From Planctomycetes bacterium GWF2_41_51 (GTDB taxonomy: Bacteria; Planctomycetota; Phycisphaerae; Sedimentisphaerales; UBA12454), in contig MHXZ01000097.1 in assembly GCA_001825665.1 (NCBI GenBank), positions 1 to 33,054 on the forward strand: DNA of 33,054 nucleotides, written 5' to 3'. Shown here in pieces: positions 7,921-15,191 of this stretch. Both the position numbers and the translations under genes were made by a program. Position 1 is the stretch's first letter. Every line of letters begins with the position of its first letter. The notes beneath the pieces were generated by a model. It was not told where the DNA came from. It was given only the letters and a program-made list of their open reading frames with translations, and ran no database searches.

Positions 7921-9099
7921 TTAAAACTTTTCAAACCTTTCTATTACCAGGCCTTTGATGTCTGTTGTCAATTTTTCACCTAATGCGACTTTTTCCTTCC
8001 TGCCCTGCTGGATGTGGCCTGCGTTTCTGGCAAGATAATAAATACCGACGGAATTACCCGGCGAATTAAATTCTTTCTTTATAAGTGCCAATGCAATTTG
8101 CTTATCTCCAGCCGCGGCACAGCTTAAAACCTGTCCGATGCAGATTCCGTCATCATCCAAGATTCCATCCAATTGCCTGATTGGCCTGATTCCTTTGCCG
8201 CCATCGAATTTCAATCTTGCGACTTCGGTATCATAATCTGTTTTTTTCGCAATCGCGTCTTTGCCGATGAAATTATCTTTCTGCAATTTAACCGCCCAGC
8301 CGTAACCTGCCTGGAAAGGCGAAATATTAAAATCGCCGTCAAGTTCGTGGCCATATAACGGCAGTCCCGCTTCTATTCTTAAACTGTCTCTCGAACCCAG
8401 TCCGCAGGGAATAATGCCGAGATTTTTTCCTGCTTCAAGAATTGTATCCCAAAGCAGAGACGCTTTTGCAGGATGAACGAAAAGTTCAAAACTGATTTTT
8501 GAGCCTGTATAACCGGTAGATGAAATAATCAAATCGAGGTCTTTTGTTTTGCCGTAAGTAAATGATAAAGATTTAAGGCCGCTTACATCAACGCCGAAAA
8601 TATTTTTCACACATTGAGCGGAAGCAGGTCCCTGCAGAGCAATATCAACTCTGCCATCAGGTAAAGATGCATCTTTCAGATCAGAAACTTCAACCTGACC
8701 TGCTTGATTTTTTACGATCCAGTCTTTAACTTTCTGTTCATTTGACGCATTGGCGACCAACATAAAATTATCATCAGCGATGCAATAAACTATGACATCG
8801 TCGATGATATTTCCGGCTGTGTCGAGGACATAACCGTATTGAGCTTTGCCGGGTTTGAGTCTTGATACATCATTGGTTATGAGAGCATTGAGAAAATTCA
8901 TTGCGTCTTTGCCTGCGATTTTCAGAACCGCCATGTGCGTACAGTCGAAAAGCCCGGCAGTTGTACGAACGGCCTTGTGTTCTTCACTGATGGATTTATA
9001 CCACAGGGGCATCATCCAGCCCGCAAAGGGCACAATCTGAGCCTTGCCGGCAAGAGCGGCGTGCTTTTCGAACAAAACTGTCTTTTTCACATCTGTCAT
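7921..9099 (-). CDS. gcvT: Aminomethyltransferase (glycine cleavage T protein)
   Basis: A 392-residue protein that transfers the methylene group from aminomethyl-lipoyl-GcvH to tetrahydrofolate, releasing ammonia. Family features include VPFAGWMMPLWYKSISEEHK and TTAGLFDCTHMAVLKIAG near the N-terminus, NDVSRLKPGKAQYGYVLD, and PCGLGSRDSLRIEAGLPLYG in the middle, the last a hallmark of GcvT. It is slightly longer than the usual 360-375, with the extra residues in the C-terminal barrel region. First gene of the operon. A hairpin covers the GGAG that lies 12 nt before the ATG, so leader control is possible. A sigma70-type promoter is seen at 9148-9175. Confidence 0.96.
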   Translation of the reverse strand: MTDVKKTVLFEKHAALAGKAQIVPFAGWMMPLWYKSISEEHKAVRTTAGLFDCTHMAVLKIAGKDAMNFLNALITNDVSRLKPGKAQYGYVLDTAGNIIDDVIVYCIADDNFMLVANASNEQKVKDWIVKNQAGQVEVSDLKDASLPDGRVDIALQGPASAQCVKNIFGVDVSGLKSLSFTYGKTKDLDLIISSTGYTGSKISFELFVHPAKASLLWDTILEAGKNLGIIPCGLGSRDSLRIEAGLPLYGHELDGDFNISPFQAGYGWAVKLQKDNFIGKDAIAKKTDYDTEVARLKFDGGKGIRPIRQLDGILDDDGICIGQVLSCAAAGDKQIALALIKKEFNSPGNSVGIYYLARNAGHIQQGRKEKVALGEKLTTDIKGLVIERFEKF

Positions 9100-9111
9100 T
9101 TTCGGGAAAAA

Positions 9112-9139
9112 CTCCGCTTTTGAATATCGCTTAGCGGAA
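9112..9139 (-). promoter_or_regulatory. Leader hairpin before gcvT, attenuator-like or SD-sequestering
   Basis: On the minus strand TTCCGCT (9139-9133) can pair with AGCGGAG (9118-9112), and five T residues follow at 9111-9107. The 3' arm contains the only GGAG upstream of the gcvT ATG. It resembles a small terminator or a structure that masks the ribosome site. No glycine riboswitch core was recognised, so the ligand, if any, is unknown. Confidence 0.4.
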
Positions 9140-9147
9140 TAGTGCTA

Positions 9148-9175
9148 AATTTAAGCAAAAAAATTACATTGTCAA
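9148..9175 (-). promoter_or_regulatory. Sigma70-type promoter of the gcv operon
   Basis: On the minus strand a perfect TTGACA (9175-9170) is followed after 16 nt by TAAATT (9153-9148). The -10 region reads CTTAAATTTAGC, the same 12 bases found in the gltX promoter at 24456-24467. It predicts a 5' leader of about 40 nt for gcvT. Confidence 0.65.
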
Positions 9176-9191
9176 ACAGAAATTTCAAAAC

Positions 9192-9220
9192 TTGTACTTT
9201 ACGGCTCAATCCGGTATCCT
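9192..9220 (+). promoter_or_regulatory. Promoter of the tsaC-phosphatase fusion, possibly leaderless
   Basis: TTGTAC (9192-9197) is followed after 17 nt by TATCCT (9215-9220). The start codon is at 9227, only 6 nt after the -10, and no Shine-Dalgarno precedes it, so transcription would begin at or next to the ATG. Confidence 0.45.
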
Positions 9221-9226
9221 AATAAT

Positions 9227-10348
9227 ATGGCAGCGGAAATTATAGAAGTAAAAGACCCAATCAGGGACATAGAAAAACTCAAAAAATGCGCCGAATGCAT
9301 CGACAGCGGCGGGCTGGTTGTTTTTCCAACTGAAACCGTTTATGGAATTGCCTGCCGGGCGGAAAAAAAAAGCATAGAACGGCTCGATGAAGTAAAACAG
9401 AGAAATATTGAAAAAAGATATACCCTGCACATCGGCGATAAGAACAAACTTTCGGATTTCGTACCAAATCTGACCCCGCCTGTAAAAAAACTTGTGCGGA
9501 ACGCCTGGCCGGGCCCACTGACGATTGTTTTTGAAATAGGCGCCAACGATATTGAGAAACTAAAAGAAAAACACGGCGGGGAAACTGTCGAACTTCTTTA
9601 TAAAGACAGCAGCATTGGAGTTCGCTGCCCTGACGAACCGGTTGCCGAGACACTTTTGAATCTTTGCAAATATCCGGTCGTCGCGCCGAGCGCCAATACA
9701 GCAGGCCAGCCCCCCGCCACCGAAGGAAGGCAGGCTTATGAACAAATTGGCGACTTTGTCGATATAGTGATTGATTCAGGCACATGCAAGTTCGAAAAAA
9801 GCAGTACCGTAGTAAAAATTTCACCTTCCGGCCTTGGAATTTTGAGGGTCGGAGCCTTTTCTGAAAGACAAATTCGAAAAATGTACAAGTTAAACATTCT
9901 ATTCGTATGCAGCGGAAACACCTGCAGAAGCCCAATAGCCGAGGCGATGGCAAAGAAATTTTTAGCCGAAAAATTTGGCTGTAATATTGACCAATTGGAG
10001 GATATGGGGTATAAAATTGAATCCGCAGGCGTTTTGGCAATGAACGGAATTGCCGCAAGTGACGGCAGTGTAATGTTTTGCGAATCAAGGGGCGCAGATT
10101 TGAGCAAACATAAAAGTCAGAGGCTTACGGTCGAAAAAATTAAGTCTGCCGATTATATTTTTGCGATGTCAAACGGGCACAAAGATGCTATAATGCAGCT
10201 CTGCTCGCAGGCGGAACGGAAATGTATGCTGCTGAAGGAAGACGCAGAGATAGACGATCCCATCGGCGGCGATTACGAAGCTTACAAATTTTGCGGTGAA
10301 ATCATTGAAAAAGCAGTCAATGACAGGATGAGTGGGCTTTTCAAATAA
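9227..10348 (+). CDS. Fusion of threonylcarbamoyl-AMP synthase (TsaC/Sua5 type) and protein-arginine-phosphatase-like LMW phosphatase
   Basis: A 373-residue two-domain protein in one uninterrupted frame. Residues 10-215 are a TsaC/YrdC domain that makes threonylcarbamoyl-AMP for the t6A37 modification of ANN-decoding tRNAs: GGLVVFPTETVYGIACRA (28-45), K57/R59, AWPGPLTIV (93-101), APSAN (153-157) and SSTVVKI (192-198). Residues 221-373 are a low-molecular-weight phosphatase with CX5R loop CSGNTCRS (C228 to R234) and general-acid motif DDPIGGD (343-349). A Thr after the Asn of the loop is the known mark of protein arginine phosphatases such as YwlE, where tyrosine phosphatases have Ile. B. subtilis keeps ywlC (sua5), ywlE and ywlF (rpiB) together, so the fusion next to rpiB fits. 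M219 could serve as an internal start for the phosphatase alone. Confidence 0.9.
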   Translation: MAAEIIEVKDPIRDIEKLKKCAECIDSGGLVVFPTETVYGIACRAEKKSIERLDEVKQRNIEKRYTLHIGDKNKLSDFVPNLTPPVKKLVRNAWPGPLTIVFEIGANDIEKLKEKHGGETVELLYKDSSIGVRCPDEPVAETLLNLCKYPVVAPSANTAGQPPATEGRQAYEQIGDFVDIVIDSGTCKFEKSSTVVKISPSGLGILRVGAFSERQIRKMYKLNILFVCSGNTCRSPIAEAMAKKFLAEKFGCNIDQLEDMGYKIESAGVLAMNGIAASDGSVMFCESRGADLSKHKSQRLTVEKIKSADYIFAMSNGHKDAIMQLCSQAERKCMLLKEDAEIDDPIGGDYEAYKFCGEIIEKAVNDRMSGLFK

Positions 10349-10424
10349 CTCAACTTCCGAAATTCGGGAAGCAGGAATTGAAAGCTTTTACAGATAAGGA
10401 TATTTTAATTTTACAGGTGTCGGG

Positions 10425-10892
10425 ATGAATGTAGCAGTTGCAAATGACCATAGAGGTATTGAAGCAAAAGAACAGATAAAAGCCATAGTGTCTGAATTGG
10501 GGCACAGCTGCCTGGATTTGGGCACAAACAATGACGCTCCGGTCGATTATCCGGATTTGGCTTTTCTGGCAGCTTCCTCTGTCGCCACAAAGAAGGCGGA
10601 CAGGGCAATCCTCATTTGCGGAACTGGTATCGGCATGTGCATCGCGGCTAATAAGGTTGACGGCGTTCGCGCAGCGCTTTGCTACGACGAACTTAACGCC
10701 CGAATCAGCAGACAGCATAACGATTCGAATATTCTGTGCCTCAGCGGCGATTTGCTCGGCTCGCAGGTACTCAGGAAGATAGTCGAAGTCTGGCTTGTAA
10801 CTGAATTTTCAGGCGGCAGACATCAAAGAAGAGTAAATAAAATTTCCGCTATCGAACAAGGGATGGACCCAAGCGCTATAAGTAAGCAATAA
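10425..10892 (+). CDS. rpiB: Ribose-5-phosphate isomerase B (RpiB/LacAB family)
   Basis: A 155-residue protein of the RpiB/LacA/LacB family, which interconverts ribose 5-phosphate and ribulose 5-phosphate in the pentose phosphate pathway. Visible are VAVANDHRGIEAKEQI at the N-terminus, the LDLGTNNDAPVDYPDLA region, ILICGTGIGMCIAANKVDGV with the catalytic-Cys-type motif ICGTGIG, and ARISRQHNDSNILCLSGDLL. Length fits the family (about 145-155). It lies 76 nt after the tsaC fusion on the same strand. The gap holds a bulged hairpin but no clear terminator, so the two are probably co-transcribed. A LacA/LacB-type sugar isomerase is an alternative, less likely here given the ywl-like neighbourhood. 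Confidence 0.93.
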   Translation: MNVAVANDHRGIEAKEQIKAIVSELGHSCLDLGTNNDAPVDYPDLAFLAASSVATKKADRAILICGTGIGMCIAANKVDGVRAALCYDELNARISRQHNDSNILCLSGDLLGSQVLRKIVEVWLVTEFSGGRHQRRVNKISAIEQGMDPSAISKQ

Positions 10893-10947
10893 GCCCGGAA
10901 CTGACGCGAATATCGGAATTTTACATTTCTGCTTTTTTCACAAAAGA

Positions 10948-10976
10948 TTGAAAAACACTGCATTTGTGATTACAAT
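10948..10976 (+). promoter_or_regulatory. Promoter of the aconitase gene
   Basis: TTGAAA (10948-10953), a 17-nt spacer, and TACAAT (10971-10976) form a strong sigma70-type promoter. A GGAG site at 11031-11034 lies 6 nt before the ATG at 11041, giving a leader of about 60 nt. Confidence 0.7.
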
Positions 10977-11040
10977 CATTCTTTTAATCGAGATTTCTTT
11001 GCTGCGCTTGCAATGGCACGGCTTTTTACAGGAGTTTTAA

Positions 11041-12990
11041 ATGGCAAAAACACTTACATATAAAATACTCGAAAAACATCTCGTTGACGGTAGTTTGGAA
11101 AAATCATCGCCAATCGGGATTAGAATCGACCAGACCCTCACACAGGATGCGACGGGAACAACGGCGTTTCTGCTATTCGAATCGATGGGAATCGAACGCG
11201 TAAAAGCCCAGACCGCTGTCAGCTATATCGACCATAATATGTCGCAGTTCGGGCCGGAAAATCATAACGACCATTTATACCTGCAAAGCGTCGCGGCGAA
11301 AAAAGGCGTATATTTTTCCCGGCCGGGAAATGGAATCTGTCACCAGGTCAATCTCGAACGATTCGGCAAACCCGGCGCAACACTTCTCGGCAGCGATTCA
11401 CACACCCCGACCGGAGGCGGTATCGGAATGCTCGCTATCGGTGCAGGCGGTCTCGATGTCGCCGTTGCTATGGGAGGCGGAGCGTTTTATCTTAACTGCC
11501 CGAAAGTCATTGGAGTGAAACTTACCGGCACACTGAAGCCTTGGGTTGCAAGCAAAGATATAATTTTAAAACTGCTTAGTATCCTGACAACAAAAGGAAA
11601 CGTAGGATGCGTAGTAGAATATTTCGGCCCCGGCGTTGCCACACTTACCGTTCCGCAAAGAGCGACTGTTACAAATATGGGCGCAGAATTGGGCGTAACG
11701 ACGAGCGTTTTCCCATCGGATGAACAGACGAAAAAATTTCTTGCCGCTCAAAAAAGAGAAAATGATTATCAACCCCTTGCCGCTGATGAAGGATGTGAAT
11801 ATGACCGTGTAATCGAAATTGACTTGTCGCAACTTGAAGCAATGGCCGCGTGTTCACCTTCGCCGGACAATATAAAAACTATAAAATCGCTTGCGGGAAC
11901 AAAAGTAAATCAGGTCATCATCGGAAGCTGTACAAATTCAAGCTTTACGGATTTGATGATGGTTGCAAAAGTTCTCAAAGGCAGAACAATTAATCCATCT
12001 GTCGAGTTTGCAATCGCTCCCGGCAGCAAACAGGTTATGAATATGCTCGCGGCCAATGGTGCATTAGGCGATATCATCGCTGCCGGCGCGAGAATTCTCG
12101 AATCATCCTGCGGCCCATGCATAGGCCAAGGCTTTTCACCGGCTGATAATGTAATTTCTGTAAGAACATTCAACCGGAACTTCGCGGGAAGAACCGGAAC
12201 GAAAAATGATATGGTATTTTTGACAAGCCCGGAAATTGCGGTTCTAACAGCTTTAAAAGGCGAAATTATTGAACCTGAAAAGAGCGGCATAGAATTTCCG
12301 AAAATAGAAATGCCGTTTGAATTCACGGTTGATGACAATATGATTCAAAAACCGCTTGCAACTAAAGATGCAAAGAAATCGCAGGTAATCCGCGGTTCAA
12401 CAATCGTCGTTCCCGAAGCTGCGTCAAAACTGGCTGATGATTTAAAAGGCAAAGTCCTTCTCAAATGCGGCGACAAAATCACAACAGACCACATTATGCC
12501 TGCAGGCGCATTTCTGAAATACCGTTCGAATGTCCCGGTATATTCGCAATATGTTTTTAACTGCTTCAACGAACAGGGCAAACCGACATTCGCGCAGCGC
12601 GGCCTTGAATTAAAGAAAAACGGAATTGCGGGAATCGTAATTGCATCGGAAAGTTACGGCCAAGGCTCAAGCAGAGAACACGCTGCACTTTGTCCGATGT
12701 ACCTCGGCGTTAAAATGATTATCGCAAAGAGCATCGAAAGAATTCACAAGGCGAATTTGATTAACTTCGCGCTTTTGCCTGCGGAATTTGAAAATCCGGC
12801 AGACTACGACAAAATTAACGCAGACGATGAACTTGAAGTAAAGAATCTTAACGATGCGATTAAGTCATCTGATTTTGTTATGGTAAAAAATAAAACCTCC
12901 GGCTTCGAATTCAAATGCAAATTAAATTTATCATCACGCGATAGAAAAATTCTGCTGGCGGGAGGATTATTGAATTTTACGAAAAAGTAG
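11041..12990 (+). CDS. Aconitate hydratase
   Basis: A 649-residue single-chain aconitase of the short bacterial type, converting citrate to isocitrate. The 4Fe-4S cluster ligands are C297 in IIGSCTNS and C357 and C360 in SSCGPCIGQG. The N-terminal part has LLGSDSHTPTGGGIGMLAIGA, and the C-terminal swivel domain (from about 465) has CGDKITTDHIMPAG and SYGQGSSREHAALCP (538-552) with the substrate-binding Ser/Arg. It resembles a fused LeuC-LeuD layout, so homoaconitase or isopropylmalate isomerase activity must be considered, but the presence of both domains in one chain, the length and the SYGQGSSREH motif favour aconitase. It has its own promoter and ribosome site. The enzyme is oxygen-sensitive by family. 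Confidence 0.93.
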   Translation: MAKTLTYKILEKHLVDGSLEKSSPIGIRIDQTLTQDATGTTAFLLFESMGIERVKAQTAVSYIDHNMSQFGPENHNDHLYLQSVAAKKGVYFSRPGNGICHQVNLERFGKPGATLLGSDSHTPTGGGIGMLAIGAGGLDVAVAMGGGAFYLNCPKVIGVKLTGTLKPWVASKDIILKLLSILTTKGNVGCVVEYFGPGVATLTVPQRATVTNMGAELGVTTSVFPSDEQTKKFLAAQKRENDYQPLAADEGCEYDRVIEIDLSQLEAMAACSPSPDNIKTIKSLAGTKVNQVIIGSCTNSSFTDLMMVAKVLKGRTINPSVEFAIAPGSKQVMNMLAANGALGDIIAAGARILESSCGPCIGQGFSPADNVISVRTFNRNFAGRTGTKNDMVFLTSPEIAVLTALKGEIIEPEKSGIEFPKIEMPFEFTVDDNMIQKPLATKDAKKSQVIRGSTIVVPEAASKLADDLKGKVLLKCGDKITTDHIMPAGAFLKYRSNVPVYSQYVFNCFNEQGKPTFAQRGLELKKNGIAGIVIASESYGQGSSREHAALCPMYLGVKMIIAKSIERIHKANLINFALLPAEFENPADYDKINADDELEVKNLNDAIKSSDFVMVKNKTSGFEFKCKLNLSSRDRKILLAGGLLNFTKK

Positions 12991-13001
12991 GAGCTATATA
13001 G

Positions 13002-13029
13002 TTGTTAGTCACTGGTTGATAGTCGCTAG
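13002..13029. repeat. Quasi-tandem 14-nt phrase after the aconitase gene
   Basis: TTGTTAGTCACTGG (13002-13015) is directly followed by TTGATAGTCGCTAG (13016-13029), 11 of 14 identical. It is one of several short quasi-tandem phrases confined to gene-free DNA in this window. Confidence 0.55.
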
Positions 13030-13128
13030 TAAGCAATAGCAAAAATCGAATATTAAAAATCAAAATGACAAATAAAAATTTAAAAAGCCTTTTAGAAAAT
13101 TACTTCGTTTCAAAGAAAGCATGATCGT

Positions 13129-13791
13129 TTGAGAAAAATTACTAATAATATTTTGGTTGTGCTGACCTTTTTATCTGTGGTTTTCATTCCACCTATTATG
13201 TTGCTTTATATTGTATCAGGCCTTGTAATAGGTTTTAGAAAAGGATTTAGGCCGAAAAGCCTAAGCTTTCAGCTCCTTATCTTTTCTTCAGTATTTCTTG
13301 TTTTATCTGTCTTATTTTTTATTTTTGTGGCGATACCAGTAGCGCAACAGCATGAAGAAAGCGAGAAACTCTATTCGGCTTCTTACAATTTGCGGATAGT
13401 TCGACAAGCTTTAATTAATTATGTCAAGTCTAACAACGACATACTACCTTCTTCGGAAAGGTGGTGTGATGAGTTGTTGGCTTATGATGAAAACCTATCA
13501 AAAGCTAATTTTAAACATCCTGCTGATCCTAACTGGGTTATTGCGATGAATCGGAATGTCGCCAGGAAAAACTTTGGAAAATTGCCTAATGAAGTGGTTT
13601 TACTTTTAGAGGCAAAAGGAGATTGGAATACAGCGATAGACCAAAATAATATTACAAGGGATACAGACAGACGATTTATTAATATAATTCTGAAAGATGG
13701 AACAATTCAAGATTATTGGCTGCCAGAACGGGGCATAAAAAAAGGAATGTTTCATGAAAGATATGTACCTGTTATATGGATGAATGATTAA
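13129..13791 (+). CDS. Two-TM protein with a prepilin-tail-like soluble domain, function unknown
   Basis: A 220-residue protein. The start is a TTG at 13129, since the ATG at 13121 is out of frame and stops at once. Two long hydrophobic segments (about residues 7-35 and 47-73, IFSSVFLVLSVLFFIFVAIP) are followed by a soluble domain. That domain contains AMNRNVARKNFGKLPNEVVL, LLEAKGDWN and INIILKDGTIQDYW. This pattern resembles the tail of planctomycete prepilin-like (DUF1559 / H-X-DG type) proteins, where a sentence such as VLLFE..GWN precedes a final VVFADGHVEF block. Here the classic FTLVELLVV pilin start is absent and two TM helices replace it. This similarity is my inference from memory of the family. 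No operon partner is evident; the LOG gene downstream has its own promoter. Confidence 0.6.
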   Translation: MRKITNNILVVLTFLSVVFIPPIMLLYIVSGLVIGFRKGFRPKSLSFQLLIFSSVFLVLSVLFFIFVAIPVAQQHEESEKLYSASYNLRIVRQALINYVKSNNDILPSSERWCDELLAYDENLSKANFKHPADPNWVIAMNRNVARKNFGKLPNEVVLLLEAKGDWNTAIDQNNITRDTDRRFINIILKDGTIQDYWLPERGIKKGMFHERYVPVIWMND

Positions 13792-13849
13792 TTTTATCCA
13801 CAAGCATATCAGACATAATAAGGGGATTAAATAACAGCGAATAATCGAT

Positions 13850-13878
13850 TTGAGTTCATTATTTGAATGTGTTAAAAT
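13850..13878 (+). promoter_or_regulatory. Promoter before the LOG gene, predicting a leaderless mRNA
   Basis: TTGAGT (13850-13855), a 17-nt spacer and TAAAAT (13873-13878) precede the ATG at 13888. The expected start of transcription (about 13885) is 3 nt before the ATG and no Shine-Dalgarno exists. Confidence 0.55.
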
Positions 13879-13887
13879 AAAAATCAA

Positions 13888-14418
13888 ATGAGCGAAAAAA
13901 TAATAACAATATTTGGTTCTTGCAGAATTAAAGAAGGAGACATTGCGTTTGAGCTTGCCTTTGAACTCGGCGGGCTTTGTGCGGATGCGGGGTTTGCAAT
14001 CGCTAACGGCGGATATAATGGCGTAATGCTGGCGGCGGCTAAGGGTGCGAAACTGGCAGGCGGAAAGACAATCGGCGTAACCTGCGCAGCTTTCGGCAAA
14101 AAAGGGCCTAATGAATTTGTCACCGATACAATCGTAACCCAAAATCTCACCGAAAGAGTCGCCAAACTTGTTGAAATCGGCGATGCTTATGTGGTTTTGC
14201 CGGGCGGGACGGGGACGCTGCTCGAGTTTGCGGATATCTGGGAATCGGCAAACAAAGGCTTTGTAAATCCCCAAAAACCGATTATAATTATCGGCGAGTT
14301 CTGGAAGCCGTTAGTGGAACTGATGGCAAAAGACGACCCGCGAACCGGCAAGTGTATTTTGACTGCTGACGGGCCGCAATCGGCTGTGAAATTGATAAAG
14401 GAATATTTTTCAAAATGA
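13888..14418 (+). CDS. LOG-family protein (nucleotide-binding Rossmann protein)
   Basis: A 176-residue protein with the LOG (lysine decarboxylase-like) signature VLPGGTGTLLEF, matching PGGxGTxxE, and an N-terminal IITIFGSCRI followed by FAIANGGYNGVMLAAAKGA, the dinucleotide-type glycine-rich turn. Some family members are cytokinin riboside 5'-monophosphate phosphoribohydrolases; others release ribose 5-phosphate from nucleotides or have unknown roles, so no specific activity is claimed. It is cytosolic. It is the first gene of a tight unit: its stop overlaps the next start in an ATGA junction (14415-14418), and hisD follows. The -10 lies only about 9 nt before the ATG. Confidence 0.88.
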   Translation: MSEKIITIFGSCRIKEGDIAFELAFELGGLCADAGFAIANGGYNGVMLAAAKGAKLAGGKTIGVTCAAFGKKGPNEFVTDTIVTQNLTERVAKLVEIGDAYVVLPGGTGTLLEFADIWESANKGFVNPQKPIIIIGEFWKPLVELMAKDDPRTGKCILTADGPQSAVKLIKEYFSK

Positions 14419-15188
14419 AAAAGCTTATCTTAATCCAGATTATTTTACTGTCGGGTTTTTGCCTTGCGCAGGAAAGCTCATTTCGCAAAGCGGTTCCTGT
14501 TCGCGACGGCTTTATGCTCGACGGCATCGACGGCAAAATCACCAATCATAACGACCAATGGTTTTTTACAGCTTATGAGCCAACGACCGACGGCAGAGGT
14601 GTTATGACGACTCCGGCGGAAATCCTGCCTTCGAGTACGCTCGAAAAATTGACCAAGATGATGACGGAAGGAAATGATACTTTTCGAATCTGGGGGAAAC
14701 TTACAACATACAACGGCCGCAATTATATTTATCTTTCTTACTTTTTGCAGGTGGCCGATGTCGTCGTTGAGGTTAACGAACCTAACGATCCCAATAAACC
14801 TGTAGAAAAAAAAGACGCGAATGAAACTCAAATCATACCTGAAGAAGCGCTTGCACTGCTCAAGCCCAAGCGGGTCATAAATCTGACGGAACTTCGAAGG
14901 CCCGAAGGCGTTGAAGCCGATGGGATACTTTCCGACAGGACAGGTTTTCTGGAACAGACGAAAGACGGTGTATATTTCGGTTTTGATGCGATGGGCAGAA
15001 ATGTCAATTTGCTCCAACTGCCGATGCTCAAATGCGAAGAGCTTGAGAGAATTGAAAAACTTCAAAAGGAAACAGCGTTTCCGATAAGATTCAAAATTTC
15101 GGCAATCGTAACGAGATATAACGGCAGAAACTTCCTGCTTGTTCAGCAGGCGAGAAGACTTTACACACACGGCAATTTCGGAAGATAA
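14415..15188 (+). CDS. Exported protein with two internal repeats, function unknown
   Basis: A 257-residue protein starting with a signal peptide (MKKLILIQIILLSGFCLAQE, cleavage likely after Ala18). The mature part seems to be a tandem duplication. Module 1 (about 36-120) begins DGIDGKITNHNDQWFFTAYE and ends FRIWGKLTTYNGRNYIYLSY; module 2 (about 173-250) begins ADGILSDRTGFLEQTKDGVY and ends FKISAIVTRYNGRNFLLVQQ. Each has about 80 residues with a TxYNGRN strand near its end, compatible with small beta-barrels, possibly OB-like; that fold is my inference. A Pro/Asn-rich linker (NEPNDPNKP) lies between them. Not recognised as a named family. It is translationally coupled to the LOG gene and 3 nt ahead of hisD. 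Confidence 0.75.
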   Translation: MKKLILIQIILLSGFCLAQESSFRKAVPVRDGFMLDGIDGKITNHNDQWFFTAYEPTTDGRGVMTTPAEILPSSTLEKLTKMMTEGNDTFRIWGKLTTYNGRNYIYLSYFLQVADVVVEVNEPNDPNKPVEKKDANETQIIPEEALALLKPKRVINLTELRRPEGVEADGILSDRTGFLEQTKDGVYFGFDAMGRNVNLLQLPMLKCEELERIEKLQKETAFPIRFKISAIVTRYNGRNFLLVQQARRLYTHGNFGR

Positions 15189-15191
15189 TAT

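Noticed and set aside
9100-9226. Glycine riboswitch before gcvT
   Set aside because: The space is too short and no conserved core was recognisable.
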